From Gonapodya sp. JEL0774 (lineage: Eukaryota; Monoblepharomycota; Monoblepharidomycetes; Monoblepharidales; Gonapodyaceae): a stretch of DNA of 64,000 nt. Shown here piece after piece: positions 15,124 through 28,195 of the stretch; within the stretch, counting starts at the first letter, position 1, and each line of letters starts with the position of its first letter. The translations under genes and the position numbers were made by a program. The notes beneath the pieces are model-generated. The model did no database searches. It saw nothing but the letters and a program-made list of their open reading frames with translations, and was not told the origin of the DNA. The DNA lies in NCBI GenBank assembly GCA_027604505.1, contig JADIIX010000087.1, forward strand, positions 32,988 through 96,987, written 5' to 3'.

Positions 15124-17799
15124 ATGAGAGTTCTCTTCTCGTTTCCCCCACATAATCTACGTCCCTCTCTACTTGCTGCATCTCCCACAGAGCAGGAAAC
15201 AGAAAATTTTGAGAGGGACTGTCAAACATTCATAACATGGAATGAACCGTCCTACTCTGTCAACTACGATTCTGCGTTACCATCCTACTCTCCGAGTGTA
15301 ATCTCCATCACGACCTCAAAGAGTCCATCTCCAGAACCACAACGGCACCCGGTTCGGAAGAAGTCCCAGCGAAGCTCCGGGGAATGGGATGATCCACACT
15401 ATACGACAGTTCAAAACCATTCCAGCCGGCGCCATCCTAAATCCATTAAGCGACGGAGATTTGAATCTTCCAGTGACAATGTGGAAAGCGTGGGCTCATT
15501 CGACAATTCGGATTTGAATCAAAGACAGTTGCTGTTTCCAGCTCCCAGAAACGGTGCACTCGAAGACGATATCACGGAATTTTCCGCTGTTCCGGGCGCA
15601 ACTAAGACGTCTATCGACATCAGGTTGAGACACACTACACCGGATGGAAGCTCAGACGGCCAATATGCGCGCGGAGATTCCGACTCGGACGGCTTCCTTC
15701 CTCACGACAATCGCCAATTGCCTGTTTCCGGATCTGCAATGGTCCCGATGCCCCTGTCCAATCGAGTTGATCAAAGGCCAACAGCACATCCTCTTAGTTT
15801 TGCTGACTCCGTTCAACTCAGGCGATCTCCGGATCGGAGACTCGGTGGAAGCAGATTCCCATCAAACCCGCTCCAGGGTTCGAAACTTGTGGACCTTCTG
15901 GAGTTTTCCTCGCCGGCTGAATCAGACCCAGGGGTACTTTATTCCGTTGTCGGTGCTATCACTCAAGTTAACGGTGGCGTCGAGGAAATTACATTCAAGG
16001 ATGGCAGGAGTTCACCCAAGTCCTCAATTGTTGTCTGCGATGAGAACAGTCAATACGTGGAAGTGACATTCTGGGGTCACTTGGCACCTCACACCCAAAA
16101 GTTATGCGTTGGCGATATTGTTCTGCTCGAAGGTGGGTGCTGCATTCTGACGCATTGGTGGAGACCACCCACAATGATTCACTTCGCAGCCATAAAGCGG
16201 AAAGTGTACAAGGCGCGTGGCTACGGCGCAACTATCTCGCGTTCCAAAATTTGGGTCGGTTCAAGGACCATCGGACCACCCATTGGTGAGGAAAGCTCCG
16301 GAGTCGACTTGTGCGACCCACTGCTCAAACACAGATCAATCTTTTCAAGTAGACTCGCAAGACCCTGGACCATCGTATATGCGCAGTATACCAGATGTCC
16401 GAGACCGTTTGGATCTGGTAACAGCGTGGGCACAGCAAGACCCGTTTTTGCAAATAAAACGCAACATGGCCCGAACAGAAAAACCGCAGCCTGAAACCGA
16501 GAACAAAGGTAAGTAGGGCTTCTTATGTTCCGATGCGGTGGTTATGGATTCTGTGAGGATAAATGAGTGTGATTGTTCAGATCCTCAGGTGTATGACTAC
16601 AAAAATGTTTGCGACTTCCGCGATAATATGGTTCTAAATCTGGTATGTTTACCTTTGTTTTTGCTTGTTGTTGCCCCCTTGGAACCAATAACGGAGCCCC
16701 TCTGTTATTAGCTTGCTCGGGTCATATCTATTGAAGAAACTCATTCCAAGGTTGCAATCGTGGATCTCATCGATCGTATGGGGGGACAAGTCTCCTTGAA
16801 ACTGTTGGTGGTTTGATAGTAATTTTGATTCTGACCATGGCTGTGGCTGACTGATTTGTTGTTGCAGCCAGAATAAGTCCGAGAACATTCTCGCGACGTT
16901 ACGCGAATCTAACGGGGATGTTTTGTCAATTTCTGGTGTCAAAGCGAGGATAGAACCATCGACAGGTCCTTATATACTAGATTTACTTGTGATTGAATGT
17001 TTGATAACCTTCTATTTTCATGACAGGTCGATTTTTTCTCGAACAGTCCGCCGGAACGACTGTGCAAATCGTTACAGTTGCGGACAGTGGTGCATTTATT
17101 GCACGACGCATGTCAAACAAACGCCATTTCGCGGATGTAAAGGAGCTACAGCTGTCTGGTTTCAGTGGTAGGTGGTTTTATTGTTATGGGGCGTCCAAGT
17201 TGTGAGTGATGTCCACTTCCTGTGCTGACCGATCTTGTAAACCGCCATCAGGTGTGGCCGAGCTCAGTGCTCAGATCTCTGCGCTCCGGCTCCCTGGTAT
17301 ACCCGAAATACGTCAGTCGGATACTGGGATTGCCCCACCTTCACTCGACGAGGTGGCTTCTCTTGTGACTCTCCGATGTTCGACTTGTGGCTCTAAACCA
17401 CACTCGGACCGCAACGGTATACACACTTGCGTGCGCTGCAATCTTGCAGATCAAAAGCTTGAGTGGAGCTGGTGCCCATTTTCTCTCGATGTTGTTTCTC
17501 GTCCGGATCTCACCGCAGTCCTTTCGGTGGAAGTCCCTGCTGGTGGTCCCTCAGCGTCTGTGCTTGCGGGATTATCACCATCCGTGTTTCGGAGTTTTGC
17601 GAACAAATCCAAGACTGCAGATTTGGGCGCTTGCTTGAAGGAACTTGATCGCTTCACCAATTTATGTGCTGTTCTGACAGATCTTTCTGGGGCGACCGAA
17701 CCCCTGAAGTTCGTGCTGTCATGTCATACTTGGAAGGACGCCAATGAGATTCCAATACGCAGTCAATACCGTTTGATCAATTTGATACCTGATCTATAA
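15124..17799 (+). CDS. OB-fold/zinc-ribbon protein, RPA1/MEIOB/SHLD2-like
   Basis: The gene encodes a low-complexity Ser/Pro/Arg-rich N-terminal half followed by probable OB folds. The first OB-like stretch is near 15890-16130 (YSVVGAITQVNGG, VEVTFWGHLAPHTQKL, GDIVLLE). A second, spread over small exons at about 16700-17170, reads LARVISIEETHSKVAIVDL, GDVLSISGVKA and ADVKELQLSGF. The C-terminus has a four-Cys ribbon at about 17372-17436 (CSTCGSKPHSDRNGIHTC, then VRC), inside a third OB-like region ending YRLINLIPDL at TAA 17797-17799. A disordered N-terminus, tandem OB folds and a late zinc ribbon match RPA1 relatives; the short GIHTCxxC spacing and the long disordered N-terminus fit SHLD2 best by my reading. 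Single-stranded DNA binding is inferred. ATG 15124 is the first in frame, but an upstream exon is possible, and junctions between 16130 and 16500 are uncertain. Confidence 0.6.
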
Positions 17800-17980
17800 C
17801 ACTCCTTCATGAAGGGAATTAGCAATCTGGCTTCTCATATTATTCGTATTCGTTTCCAACTCAATGTAGCAATGATGTCAATTTTGATGGGAGTTGAAAG
17901 AATGGGTTGTGGTCGTAAAGTTTGAGAGAAGCGGGATATCGTGGTTCACATGGCATAAGACCGAATTCTCCACGTAGACA

Positions 17981-18814
17981 ATGTCCACTCCGGCCAAGAG
18001 GTAAACTTTCCGTTCAACTTCACTCTGGATGCGTTCTCTTTTATCTCTGCTTCGTAGACGCCTTATGCGAGACTTCAAGAAGCTCTCCACGGATCCACCG
18101 GTGAGCTCTTCCGATCCCTAGTCCGTTTCGAGCGTAATCATCGAGCCAGAGTACGTATCCATGGTTTTTTCTGTGATTCTCATATTCTATTACAACGGGA
18201 CTCGCAGGTAAGTTCGGTTCATGATACCAATCGCTCCACTTGCAACTGTCTCATTTGCTTCCATTGTCGAAGGTCGGAGTCTCAGGAGCTCCCACACAGG
18301 ACAACGTGCTACTGTGGAACGCTGTTATCTTTGGTCCTGAAGGTCGGTGGCCTGTCGTGGCAAAGAGTCCATATGAGCCTCGCCTTGAATGCTCTCACTT
18401 TTAGAGACACCTTTTGAGGATGGGACCTTTAAGCTTGTCCTCCAATTCGACGAATCATACCCCACCAAGCCCCCCCATGTTCGTTTCGTGACGAAGATGT
18501 TCCACCCGAACGTATACGCGAACGGGGACCTGTGTCTAGACATTCTGCAAAATCGCTGGTCACCCACGTATGACGTAGCCGCCATTCTGACCTCAATTCA
18601 ATCACTATTACACGATCCCAACCCGGCTAGTCCCGCAAATGCTGAAGCCGCGAGGCTCTTTGTAGAGAACAGAAAGGATTACAATAGACGTGTCCGGGAA
18701 ACAGGTATGCACACATCTTCGCTTCTGGTACCTCAGCCCGCGTTCGAGGCACTCAAAGTCTCTTGTTTGTACCCGCGTAAATCTTACAAAGTCGAGGAAA
18801 GTTGGATGAGCTAG
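17981..18814 (+). CDS. RAD6: Ubiquitin-conjugating enzyme E2 RAD6 (UBE2A/B)
   Basis: This E2 ubiquitinates PCNA and histone H2B with partners such as Rad18 and Bre1. Exon 1 is only 20 bp (17981-18000, MSTPAK plus part of a codon). Exon 2 (18058-18100) gives [15 protein letters not shown], exon 3 (18273-18341) [11 protein letters not shown] and NAVIFGPE, exon 4 (from about 18405 to about 18703) [29 protein letters not shown] with the catalytic Cys, and [11 protein letters not shown], and exon 5 (18792-18814) ends VEESWMS. There is no acidic C-terminal tail, so it resembles the animal and fission-yeast type, not the budding-yeast type. A two-base ambiguity at the start of exon 4 leaves one residue as D or E. 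The gene is complete and faces the septin gene tail-to-tail. Confidence 0.97.
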
Positions 18815-19024
18815 CCCAGAACCGGTGATACGAGGGGAGGAGGTGCTTTGTGTTACGACATTTGTTTCATGATTGTAATTGATAGCATTAAATTCATTGG
18901 AGGTCTTGGATGCGCACTGGGACTGTTGATTCAATCGTGATATAGCCAAAACGCAGAAAACTCGAAAGATTCCCATAATCCGCGGGGTCGTAACTTGTAT
19001 TGTAAGCACCCCTTTTAAATACAA

Positions 19025-21110
19025 TCAATAGCTGCCACTCTCATCACTCAATAAACGCTGGTCGCACGATCACTCACGATCACTGAGGGGAAGACCTGGT
19101 TCACAAACATCGAACCAATGCATGTCTGACATTCACTTACTTTGAAAAGACCGCTCTTCTTCTTCTTCTGTTCAGGCGACGTGGGTCTTCCTTCCGCGAT
19201 AGCCTTCCGCCGTGAATCCAGTTCTGCGCGCTGTCGCTCCAGCTGTTCCTTCATTTCACGGTGCTTGGCGTACAGCTTCGGTACATATTCAATTCAGATC
19301 GTGTGACAACGTGCATCGGTGATAGAATAATTATTAGATTTGCCAAGCTGGCGGCAATCACTTTGAGAGTGTGGCTAACTCACCTCTTCCTCGGATTGTT
19401 TCAGCTTCGCCTCCTTCTCCGCCACCTTCTGTTGGAAAACGAGCTTCATCTCCTGTTCCATCTTCGCCATCTTGGCCTCGTGGGCTCTTTTCTCCTCCTC
19501 GAGTTTCACGAAGGGGCTGAATGAAATCGTTGGGGCGGGATTCATATCGGCGTAGAGTTATTTACGTGGATATGTCAATTGAATACACGACCATTCATCT
19601 CCGAATTTAACTTCTGTCGGACTCACTCTGGGTTGCCGTCAATAACTGGTCCTCCACCAGACATGATCTTCGAGGTCCTATACTGCTCGTAGAGAACCTG
19701 GTTGGTGTGCTCCTTCAGCTCTTCCATGTGAGTCCTGTAGGTTGTTTGTCACAGGGAACGGTTCGCGTGAATCAACATTTTGCGGTCACGATGAGGAACA
19801 ATCACTCACCTAATAAGCATCTGTCTGAGCTTAACGAAGTCGCAGTGGTCCTCGTTATCGACTTCAATCACACCCCACGGGTATTTACGGCCGCGGACCT
19901 TCTTGCCATTGACATCGTACTCCTGAGTGCTGCCCACGATGGCGAAGGGGATGCGTTCCTGTTGAATGTCTGCGTGAGCAAACCAATCACGCTGGTGTAT
20001 GGAATGTCGAACTGACCAAGATTTTCTTGGTTTCGTCAATTGTTTCGGCGTCGTCACCCTCGTAAATCTGGGGCTTGTAGATGTCAATTTTGTTTGCTGC
20101 GATGTCGTCAAGAATCTAGGCACAACGGGCAACGTTAAGAGCTTTGCCGGTTTCCCATCGTGAAATAAACATGTTGTTCATCATTTTTGAGATACCAACC
20201 CTCTGCTTGAAGAGCTTGATCTCCTCGTCCGTCAGAGTGTCGGACTTGGCAATTACGGGTATGAGGTTGACGCGCTGGTGGAGACGACGCATGAACTCGA
20301 TGTCGAGAGGCTTGAGGCTGCAAGGCGTTGGCAGTTGTGAAAGAACAAGTACACGCGGTTTACATTGATTCGAATTACATAAAGGGGATTGTTCGGGCTT
20401 GGTGCCCTCCGCGCGTCTTTACAATACTCACGAGTGGCCAGTGGGCGCAATGAAGTACAAGCATGCGTGGACACGGTTGTCTACGATCCTCTTGCGGTTG
20501 ACACGGTTTTCTTGCTCGAGGTAGGAGTCGAAGCGAGACTCGATGGCGGCCAGGATGGGGCGCCAAGAATCCTCATTATTGACAAAGTCACCGAACCCCG
20601 GGGTGTCGATGACAGTGAGCTTGAGCTTAACCCCCGACTCCTCGATGTCTATAAGAGATGGGAAGGGATCAAGGATGAGTAGGTATCATCACTCGACACT
20701 GTCCTCTGTTCACCCAATTCACAATCATTCTTTCTACAAAGTCGATGTTCTTCTCCCATTCAACAAACGGATTCAGTGCTTATGTAATGACGCACCTGCG
20801 CTGATAGCCTGAATGTCAACTGTCTTCGGAGTCTCTACAGATGGCTCCACTTCAACCTTGGCAGGGTAGATGGACGTGTTGAAAAGAGTGTTAACGAGAG
20901 TAGACTTTCCGAGTCCAGACTCGCCTGGAAGAGCAGAGAAGAGACGCAGAGGGTTGAAAATCTTGTGTGGCGAAACATCCAGAGAGGATGTCGACAATAT
21001 CTCACCGACAACCATGAGGTTGAAGAAGAAGCCCTTCTTGATGGACTTCCTGTGAACCTGGTTAGGGAGGTTCGAAAAGCCAACGTAGCCGTTCAGCTGT
21101 TTCTTGACAA
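19025..21110 (-). CDS. Septin GTPase, Cdc3/AspB-like
   Basis: Septins form membrane-associated filaments at division and polarity sites. On the minus strand the exons read [30 protein letters not shown] and, after an intron, [13 protein letters not shown] (G1); then [20 protein letters not shown] (G3), [28 protein letters not shown] (G4), [28 protein letters not shown] and [11 protein letters not shown]. The C-terminal coiled coil includes [19 protein letters not shown] and [14 protein letters not shown] consensus GTAAGT follows, and splicing to CAG near 19057 gives the end [10 protein letters not shown] with TGA at 19025-19027; without that splice the frame stops at 19048. The first exon lies upstream of 21110 and I could not identify it. 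The subgroup is a judgement from the THMEELKE region. Confidence 0.94.
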
Positions 21111-21722
21111 CTGGTAGGAAAGTGCGTGGCGGAATGGACCAAATCCGGCATTACCAGCAGACGACCAAGGATACAAAGCCAGAAGGTCAACAGCATTGAA
21201 ACTTAAGACTATGGACCGTGTGCTCCACGCACCAGGAATCTGCATCATCTTTGCGAGAAGTTGAAGGGGTACGACAGATGGAACAAAAGGGGACCGGGGA
21301 CGAGCCGAAAAAAAGGGGTCTGGGCGAGGGGTTCGTGACAAGTTGAAAATCAGCCAAGGACGAGTGCGCGATCGTTATGAGTTCTTGATCCTCACTGAGC
21401 GGAATTGGGTGCGGAAACTCGGGCTGGTTGGGTGTGCTGGACTTCGAGTGTGGCGCTTCCACCTCACAGTTCCTTCTCAATTGCCGTTTGCAACCACCAG
21501 AATCAATGCAATGGTTTCCAAACCAGAACGAGCCCCGATTCCTCGAAGAGCAATAAAGCATTGATTCTGTGAAGATAGTTATTAGTTCAGTAGCTGATCC
21601 AGTTTGGAATTATAGTTGAAGGTTCAACTACTTTATGAAAATGGAAATGATACATCAAAAATTCTTTTCCGTACCTATTCAAGGACATTAACTTGGACTC
21701 AGGGTGTATGCAATTGTGTACT

Positions 21723-21730
21723 ATATAAGT
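21723..21730 (+). promoter_or_regulatory. possible TATA box of translin
   Basis: TATATAAG lies about 42 bp upstream of the translin ATG, which leaves little room for a 5' UTR. It is a plausible core promoter element from sequence and position only. Confidence 0.3.
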
Positions 21731-21771
21731 ATTCGTGATATCATCGGGAGAGATGGCATAAGCGACATAAT

Positions 21772-23014
21772 GGACATCTTTGGCTCTGTTGCTGAGCGCC
21801 TCGAGGAGGAGAGCGACGTAAGAGAGGTGACTTTTCTCTAGTTTCCACTGGCAACGGTCTTGAACTCAGATCCTCGTTACTTGTCACAGAAAGTTAGGAT
21901 GGTTGTTCGCGATTTCGGTAAGTCCGACCGATGACGGTAAATCGGTAAATCCGAATGAAAATACTTTCATATCATTTTATCTCGTGCAAGCGATGCGATA
22001 CCCTTCTGACTCTCTCTGCCCTGCGAAACACCAGACAAGGTTGTTCGATCGACAAATGCGATACTCACAGATATATACTCCGATGCATCCGATACCCGTG
22101 AGTGCTTTGTGGCTCACGCAGTGTCAAGCGGTACACTTTGACTGCTATACGCATTACTGAGCTGAGCGCTCCACATCACAGGCATTCGCCACCAGACAGA
22201 AGTTGCAGAGGCCCGCTTACCCGCTATCCGCACAGAGTTTGCGAAGATACAGAAGCTCGTACCCCCCGAATTGTTCTTTAAGTGAGTCTCATTTTTTTTT
22301 GGGGGGGGGGGGAGGGGGGACTTCAGTTTCATGACGGTTGGAACGTCCCCCCATTGTGGGACTCGTTTTACTTGGCACTAAACACAATGGGCTTCTTGTT
22401 CAGGTACAACGATATGTGGCGCATATCTCTGCAGCAATCTGTCTATATCACTGCCATGATCGTCTACTTGCGGCACTCCAGGCTTATCACCTTTGACGAA
22501 GTTGAAGGTTTCCTTGGTCGTGAGAATCACCCGGTTTTGGTCCATTCTGATTGTCAACATGGACATATCTGACTCTCACTGGAATGTAGTCAAAGTTCTC
22601 TTCGCCTCTCCTTCTCCACCGGCGTTCCACATCACAGGGGAAGATTTTCTGCATGCGGTAATCTCCCGTGAGCCAGGCGCTTGTTCGAACTCTACTGATC
22701 ACTCATCTTACTTCCATTTGCTGACTTCTTAGTGATTTCTGACCTCTCTCGCCTGTCCATCAACTCAGTTACGTCTGGCGATTACTCTCGTCCGCGAGCT
22801 ATTCTCTCTTTCATTACGCAACTGCACTGTAAGATTTGCGTTGGGAGTGCCCCAGACAACCTAATTTAACATTCCTCTCTTTCCAGCGGGTTTCCAGATG
22901 CTCAGTTTGAAGAATGATTCTCTTAGAAAGCGGAGCGATGCTGTGAAATATGACTTGCAGAGGTGTGAGCAAGTCGTCTACGATTTGTCTGTAAGAGGTT
23001 TGATCAAGGAGTGA
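21772..23014 (+). CDS. TSN: Translin
   Basis: Translin is a nucleic-acid-binding protein that assembles with TRAX into the C3PO RNase ring. Reading through about eight exons gives MDIFGSVAERLEEESDVRE, RMVVRDFDKVVRSTNAIL, RHQTEVAEARLPAIRTEF, LVPPELFFKYNDMWRISLQ, YLRHSRLITFDEV, HITGEDFLHA, SDLSRLSINSVTSGDYSRP, LSLKNDSLRKRSDAVKYD and EQVVYDLSVRGLIKE, ending at TGA 23012-23014. Every block corresponds in order to translin, including the NSVTxGDYxRP and NDSLRKR signatures, so this is translin and not its paralogue TRAX. Length and order look complete. One intron carries a long poly-T/poly-G run (22292-22319). Translin is missing from budding yeast but present in many other fungi. Confidence 0.95.
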
Positions 23015-23104
23015 CAAGGCAGCCTACGAATCGATAAAGAATTGTTTGCGAAAATTTCATATTTACATAACGCAATTTCAATGCACTTTGCTTCTCAGAA
23101 CCCT

Positions 23105-26100
23105 TTAACTCGGCTTTGTTCGGTGAAGAACGTCCTGAATGAGCTCCCCCCACTCCTTCTGAAACCTATCCACCCCAAATCTCTGCTGTACATCTAATGA
23201 AGTATTTCGCATCTTTTGTTCAAGTTGACTGTCTCCGCGAAACGGCTTTTCTTCGAGCCACCACAGCACCTCCCGCGCCATCGCACGGGAGATACGTGCG
23301 CGCTCTAGCACCCCAGCTTTTCCTACTGTTGCGCAATCCGCGTCAATTAGCGAGCCAAGCATATGTCTAAAAGCTCCTGGAGCGTCATCACCTCCAGGCA
23401 CTGCTTTTAATTTCTCGCTGTTGGTGTATATCTCCTCCACCCCACCACATCGCAATGTCACAGTGGGTACTCCGTAAGCAGCGGCTTCTATAAAAGTCAA
23501 AGGGATGCCTTCATTACGTGAGGTTGAGAGCAATACAGAGTCACCGCGAGCAAGTATCCGTGTTACATTGTTCCGGGTTTGAGGTCCCAAAAGATCCACG
23601 AATTGATGGAAGTCCGGGGGATCAGAGCAGGTTTTGGATCCATCTATGCCTTCAGCACGACATCTTGCCCTCATGTAAAGCCTTTCCATCACCTCTCGCT
23701 CCATAGGCCCACCACCAGCAACCACCAAACGAGGTGGCTTTGTTTTGCCGGCACCTCGAACAACCAGCGCCCCAATATCCAGCCACAGGAGCGGATCTTT
23801 CTGTTCGTCGAGGCGCCCTAAAAATAATACAAGAGGCCCCGTCCGCACAAGGTCAGACACATCTGATGGATCAGCATATCCTCCGTCAGGAGGGACGAAT
23901 GGAGGACGGATGGCTCGAAGTTTTCTATCCTCTGTTATCGGATCGGCAAAGGGTCGGCCAAGCGACTGGTGCTCGACTGGCGATGGTTGACCAATATTCT
24001 GATGCCCTGCACGCACATTGTTAATGAGGTAGGATCGAAGATGCGCGCTGGCAGTCACACGCCCCTCAAGCGCCCACGAGGAGCGGCCAGATCGCCACTC
24101 CCAGTCAGACACTGAGTTGGGTGAAGGCATGTGGAGAATGTCAATTGCAGGCACACCAGGAATATCGGTACTACCGTGCCATCGCTCGGCGGCAGAGTAA
24201 CCCGCTTCTGCGCGGCTCACAATAAGGAGCGACGCTTTTCTTGAGACAGCAAGGTAGTCTAATATCGCGTCTTGATGGGCGGTGTTGTTGGTCATTGTTT
24301 GAAGGTGCCATATCTCGTTAGCAACAGTGCGGAAAACTTTCTCCCAGGGGTGATCAGCAAGATGACGTGCCACAACCAGGACGATGTGAGCAGTTGAATG
24401 CATTTTCTTGATAGCCCTGAGGGCTTCGAGATCATAGAGGTCGGCCCCTCCCATTGTCATCCATGGGAGGACATAGAGAACAACGAAACGATGTGGTTTT
24501 ACTTGGTGGAAAGTTGGGTTGAAGGGGAAAATGGGATACGTTGCTGCATGTGACAGCAACGGACCTTGCGCTTTCATTGTATTACCAACAAATCGTTCCA
24601 GAATTGATTTGCGTTTCTCGCGATGGTAGCGAGAGAACAGAGGAACGTGGCGCTGCTTGGAATCGAGTGGCTGGTAGCAAGGCAGAAACATAGTTCTCCC
24701 AGTTGACTCGTTCCCGGGAGGTTTGGAAGTCCAGCGAGATTGAACAATAGTTGACAACTCTGATGAGTCGAAGTCACCGAAGAAGCTTGGATTATTCTTT
24801 CGCACTTCATCATGAACGATCGAGTCATTGGGAGAGATTATTTTGATAGCTGCAGAATTTCCCAATGTGTGCCGCCGGTAGTGGAAAAGCGGCTCACGCA
24901 GAAGTGACCCAATATGACCAAATGCGGCCAAGCGCACCCAAAACTCCCAGTCCTTGCAAGAGGAGAAGCACACGTGACTAAAAGTAACTTCCGTTCTGAC
25001 AAGCGGTCCTTACCTCGAAGTACCGTATTTTCTCTCGTGAACACATTCCCCCGACTTGTAGAAAGGACGCTTTTGTAATCGCAGCCGTTGCAGTCAGATA
25101 ATTTTCCTTGCGCAGCCGCTGTGCTGAATATTCTGCATATACTGTATCCTCATGATCACCGAAATGAACAACTCCCGTATAAACGAAAGAGGTTCGGTAA
25201 CCAGATCGCCGATTCTTTGGTTTTGGGAGAGAGTACGCGTCAGTGTCAGTTGTGATCCGCTGTCGAACCGTGATAGCGAGTTTTTCAAGGGCCATTTGGT
25301 CCAAATAGTCGTCAGGGTCGAGAAAGATTACATACTCGCTCTTCGAGAGGATGACTCCTGTATTACGCGTTTCAGAAAGACCCATGTTACGCCAGTGACC
25401 CACAAGCCTAACAGGCATGCAAGATGGGTCCACAGTGTCATTGTTGGAGGGAGGATACCAAAACAAACCGCCTGTCCGTTGTGGTCCCAACACCTGCCGC
25501 AGCATTGCTTCTGCTGCTGCGTCCGACCCATCGTTAATAATGATCACCTCAAAATCACTAAACGACTGAGAAGCAAGAGAGTCAAGAGTTTCGCGTAGCC
25601 AATTTTCTTCCCAAACATTGTAAAACGGAACAATGACCGAAATGGCAGGACTCCACAGTCGCTTCAAGCGTGAAAAAGTACGTAGCGGTGGAAGCCCTGG
25701 AAGTTCTTCTACGAATGTGGTGGATTCGGTAGGTCCAACAAAGAGGTGATAATTGTGGAACAGCAGGGGTACAGGGAGGTCCATCCCCCACACATGAGCA
25801 GTCGCCATTCTTATCCACATACTTCTAAGCGCCTGTCGTGGTGTGGAATAAGGCTCATTCGACAAGTCCTCCTGCCAAAGTTCTGCGAGACAGACAGTCC
25901 ATCCAACAACTGCGGCACTCTCAAGGAACAGTTGCCGAGCGTCATACACGTACGAAGGAGATGAGAGATTTAATCTTTCAAATTTGTTTGAACTCTCAAA
26001 CTGGAAATCTGACGCGAAGAGTGCAAATTCGTAGGCGTTCCATTGCATTGTGGGTAATTCTTCAAACGTCCCGTTTTCGTGACGCACAAGAGCACCAGGC

Positions 26101-26774
26101 CGCATCCAGCAAGTCTCTGTTCCAGCATCCTTTACGATACCGTCGTCAGACGATAGATCAGCCGCTATCAGTGCCTTTAGCATTGTCGCGACCGCGTCGT
26201 TTGAAACAAAGCTCTGACATCCGTCCAGGTACAAAATGGCGGTGTCCCTTGAACTATGCAAGGCGCTGGGACACGGGGCTAGCGTGTTAGAGATAAAGTA
26301 GTGCGCTTCACGGCGTCTTTGCACAAAGTTCCAGTGTGGACTTTTCGACCACATCAGGTGAACTCCCACATTGGAAGCTTCATTAAGCCACGCGCCGGTC
26401 ACTGGAAGTAAACTCTCATCCACATTGTCACTGTTGTAGGCATCAGCATCAATTAGTAGCACGATTGAAATGTTATGGCGGTCGTCTAGGAAGGTCTGCT
26501 GTTGGATGGAACCCAGCGCAACCGACGCCGAGGGTACATCAGGGCACGAGAGAGAAACAAGCACGCATTTAGGCGAGTCGGGAATGTACTGTCTGATCTC
26601 AAATCTGTGAGAAAGAAACGTTGGGGATGCTGGATATCTGATCACCCACAAGTTCGCTTGCTTTGGAATGGAATGAAATTCTTCACTCTGGAAGGGTGAC
26701 TGCCATCGACGTATTGCAGCAGCAAAAAACCCCATTGCAATGGTCGAAAAAAGTATCACGCGGGTGGTAAACAT
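23105..26774 (-). CDS. Two-domain glycosyltransferase (GT2 + GT4)
   Basis: One gene of about 1,200 residues has a single 61-bp intron (24953-25013) joining KIRYFE to DWEFWVRLAAFG. The start is ATG 26772-26774, MFTTRVILFSTIAMGFFAAA, a probable type II signal anchor that puts the enzyme in the secretory lumen. An uncharacterised region of about 330 residues follows. A GT2 (GT-A fold) domain then begins at ISVIVPFYNVWEENWLRETL, with VIIINDGSD and YVIFLDPDDYLD supplying the acidic nucleotide-sugar/metal motif. The C-terminal third is a GT4 (GT-B fold) domain: VLFLGRLDEQKDPLLWLDIG, RLVVAGGGP, VDLLGP and LSTSRNEGIPLTFIEAAAYG, with the EX7E-type signature. Both domains keep their key motifs, so both may be active. 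Substrates are unknown; cell-wall or surface glycan synthesis is an inference. Confidence 0.9.
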
Positions 26775-27006
26775 CTGTTGTGGGAGATACAACGCATGGG
26801 GGGAAAGCTCTCCGCCGATGCAGAACTGCTGATCCCACCACACAACTGCTCCCACAACAATGAAACAATGTCAATATTACAATCGGACAAGACTAGCGTC
26901 TGCTACAACAGTGCTATATGAGAAAGTTCAGCTCCCAAAATTTTCGAGTGACAGCTCATATCTACGACTGGCGACGTATTTGCAGAAGGCATCCAATTAC
27001 CAAACA

Positions 27007-27930
<924 letters not shown>

Positions 27931-28195
27931 GTTGACCCTTCGCGTTCTGATGGAGAACACCTTGAGCACCGCTCACCGCGCAATGTGCGATCGTTGCCAC
28001 ATCTACAGATTCAGGCACGTCTGGCATTGTTTACGTTCCAAGATATCGAGATTGGAGAGTTCGCCCTCTTATTGTGTGATTGTGGGTATATACGGCCTGG
28101 TGCGGTTGATCCACTTCTGCCACACTACTGCACCGTTTCGACGTTTGTCGACTGTCTCAATCTTATCACCCAGCGGAGACTCGCATTCCACAACG

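Noticed and set aside
21187-21561. Minus-strand frames upstream of the septin as its first exon
   Set aside because: Composition is odd and none joins convincingly to the exon starting at 21110, so the first exon was left unassigned.
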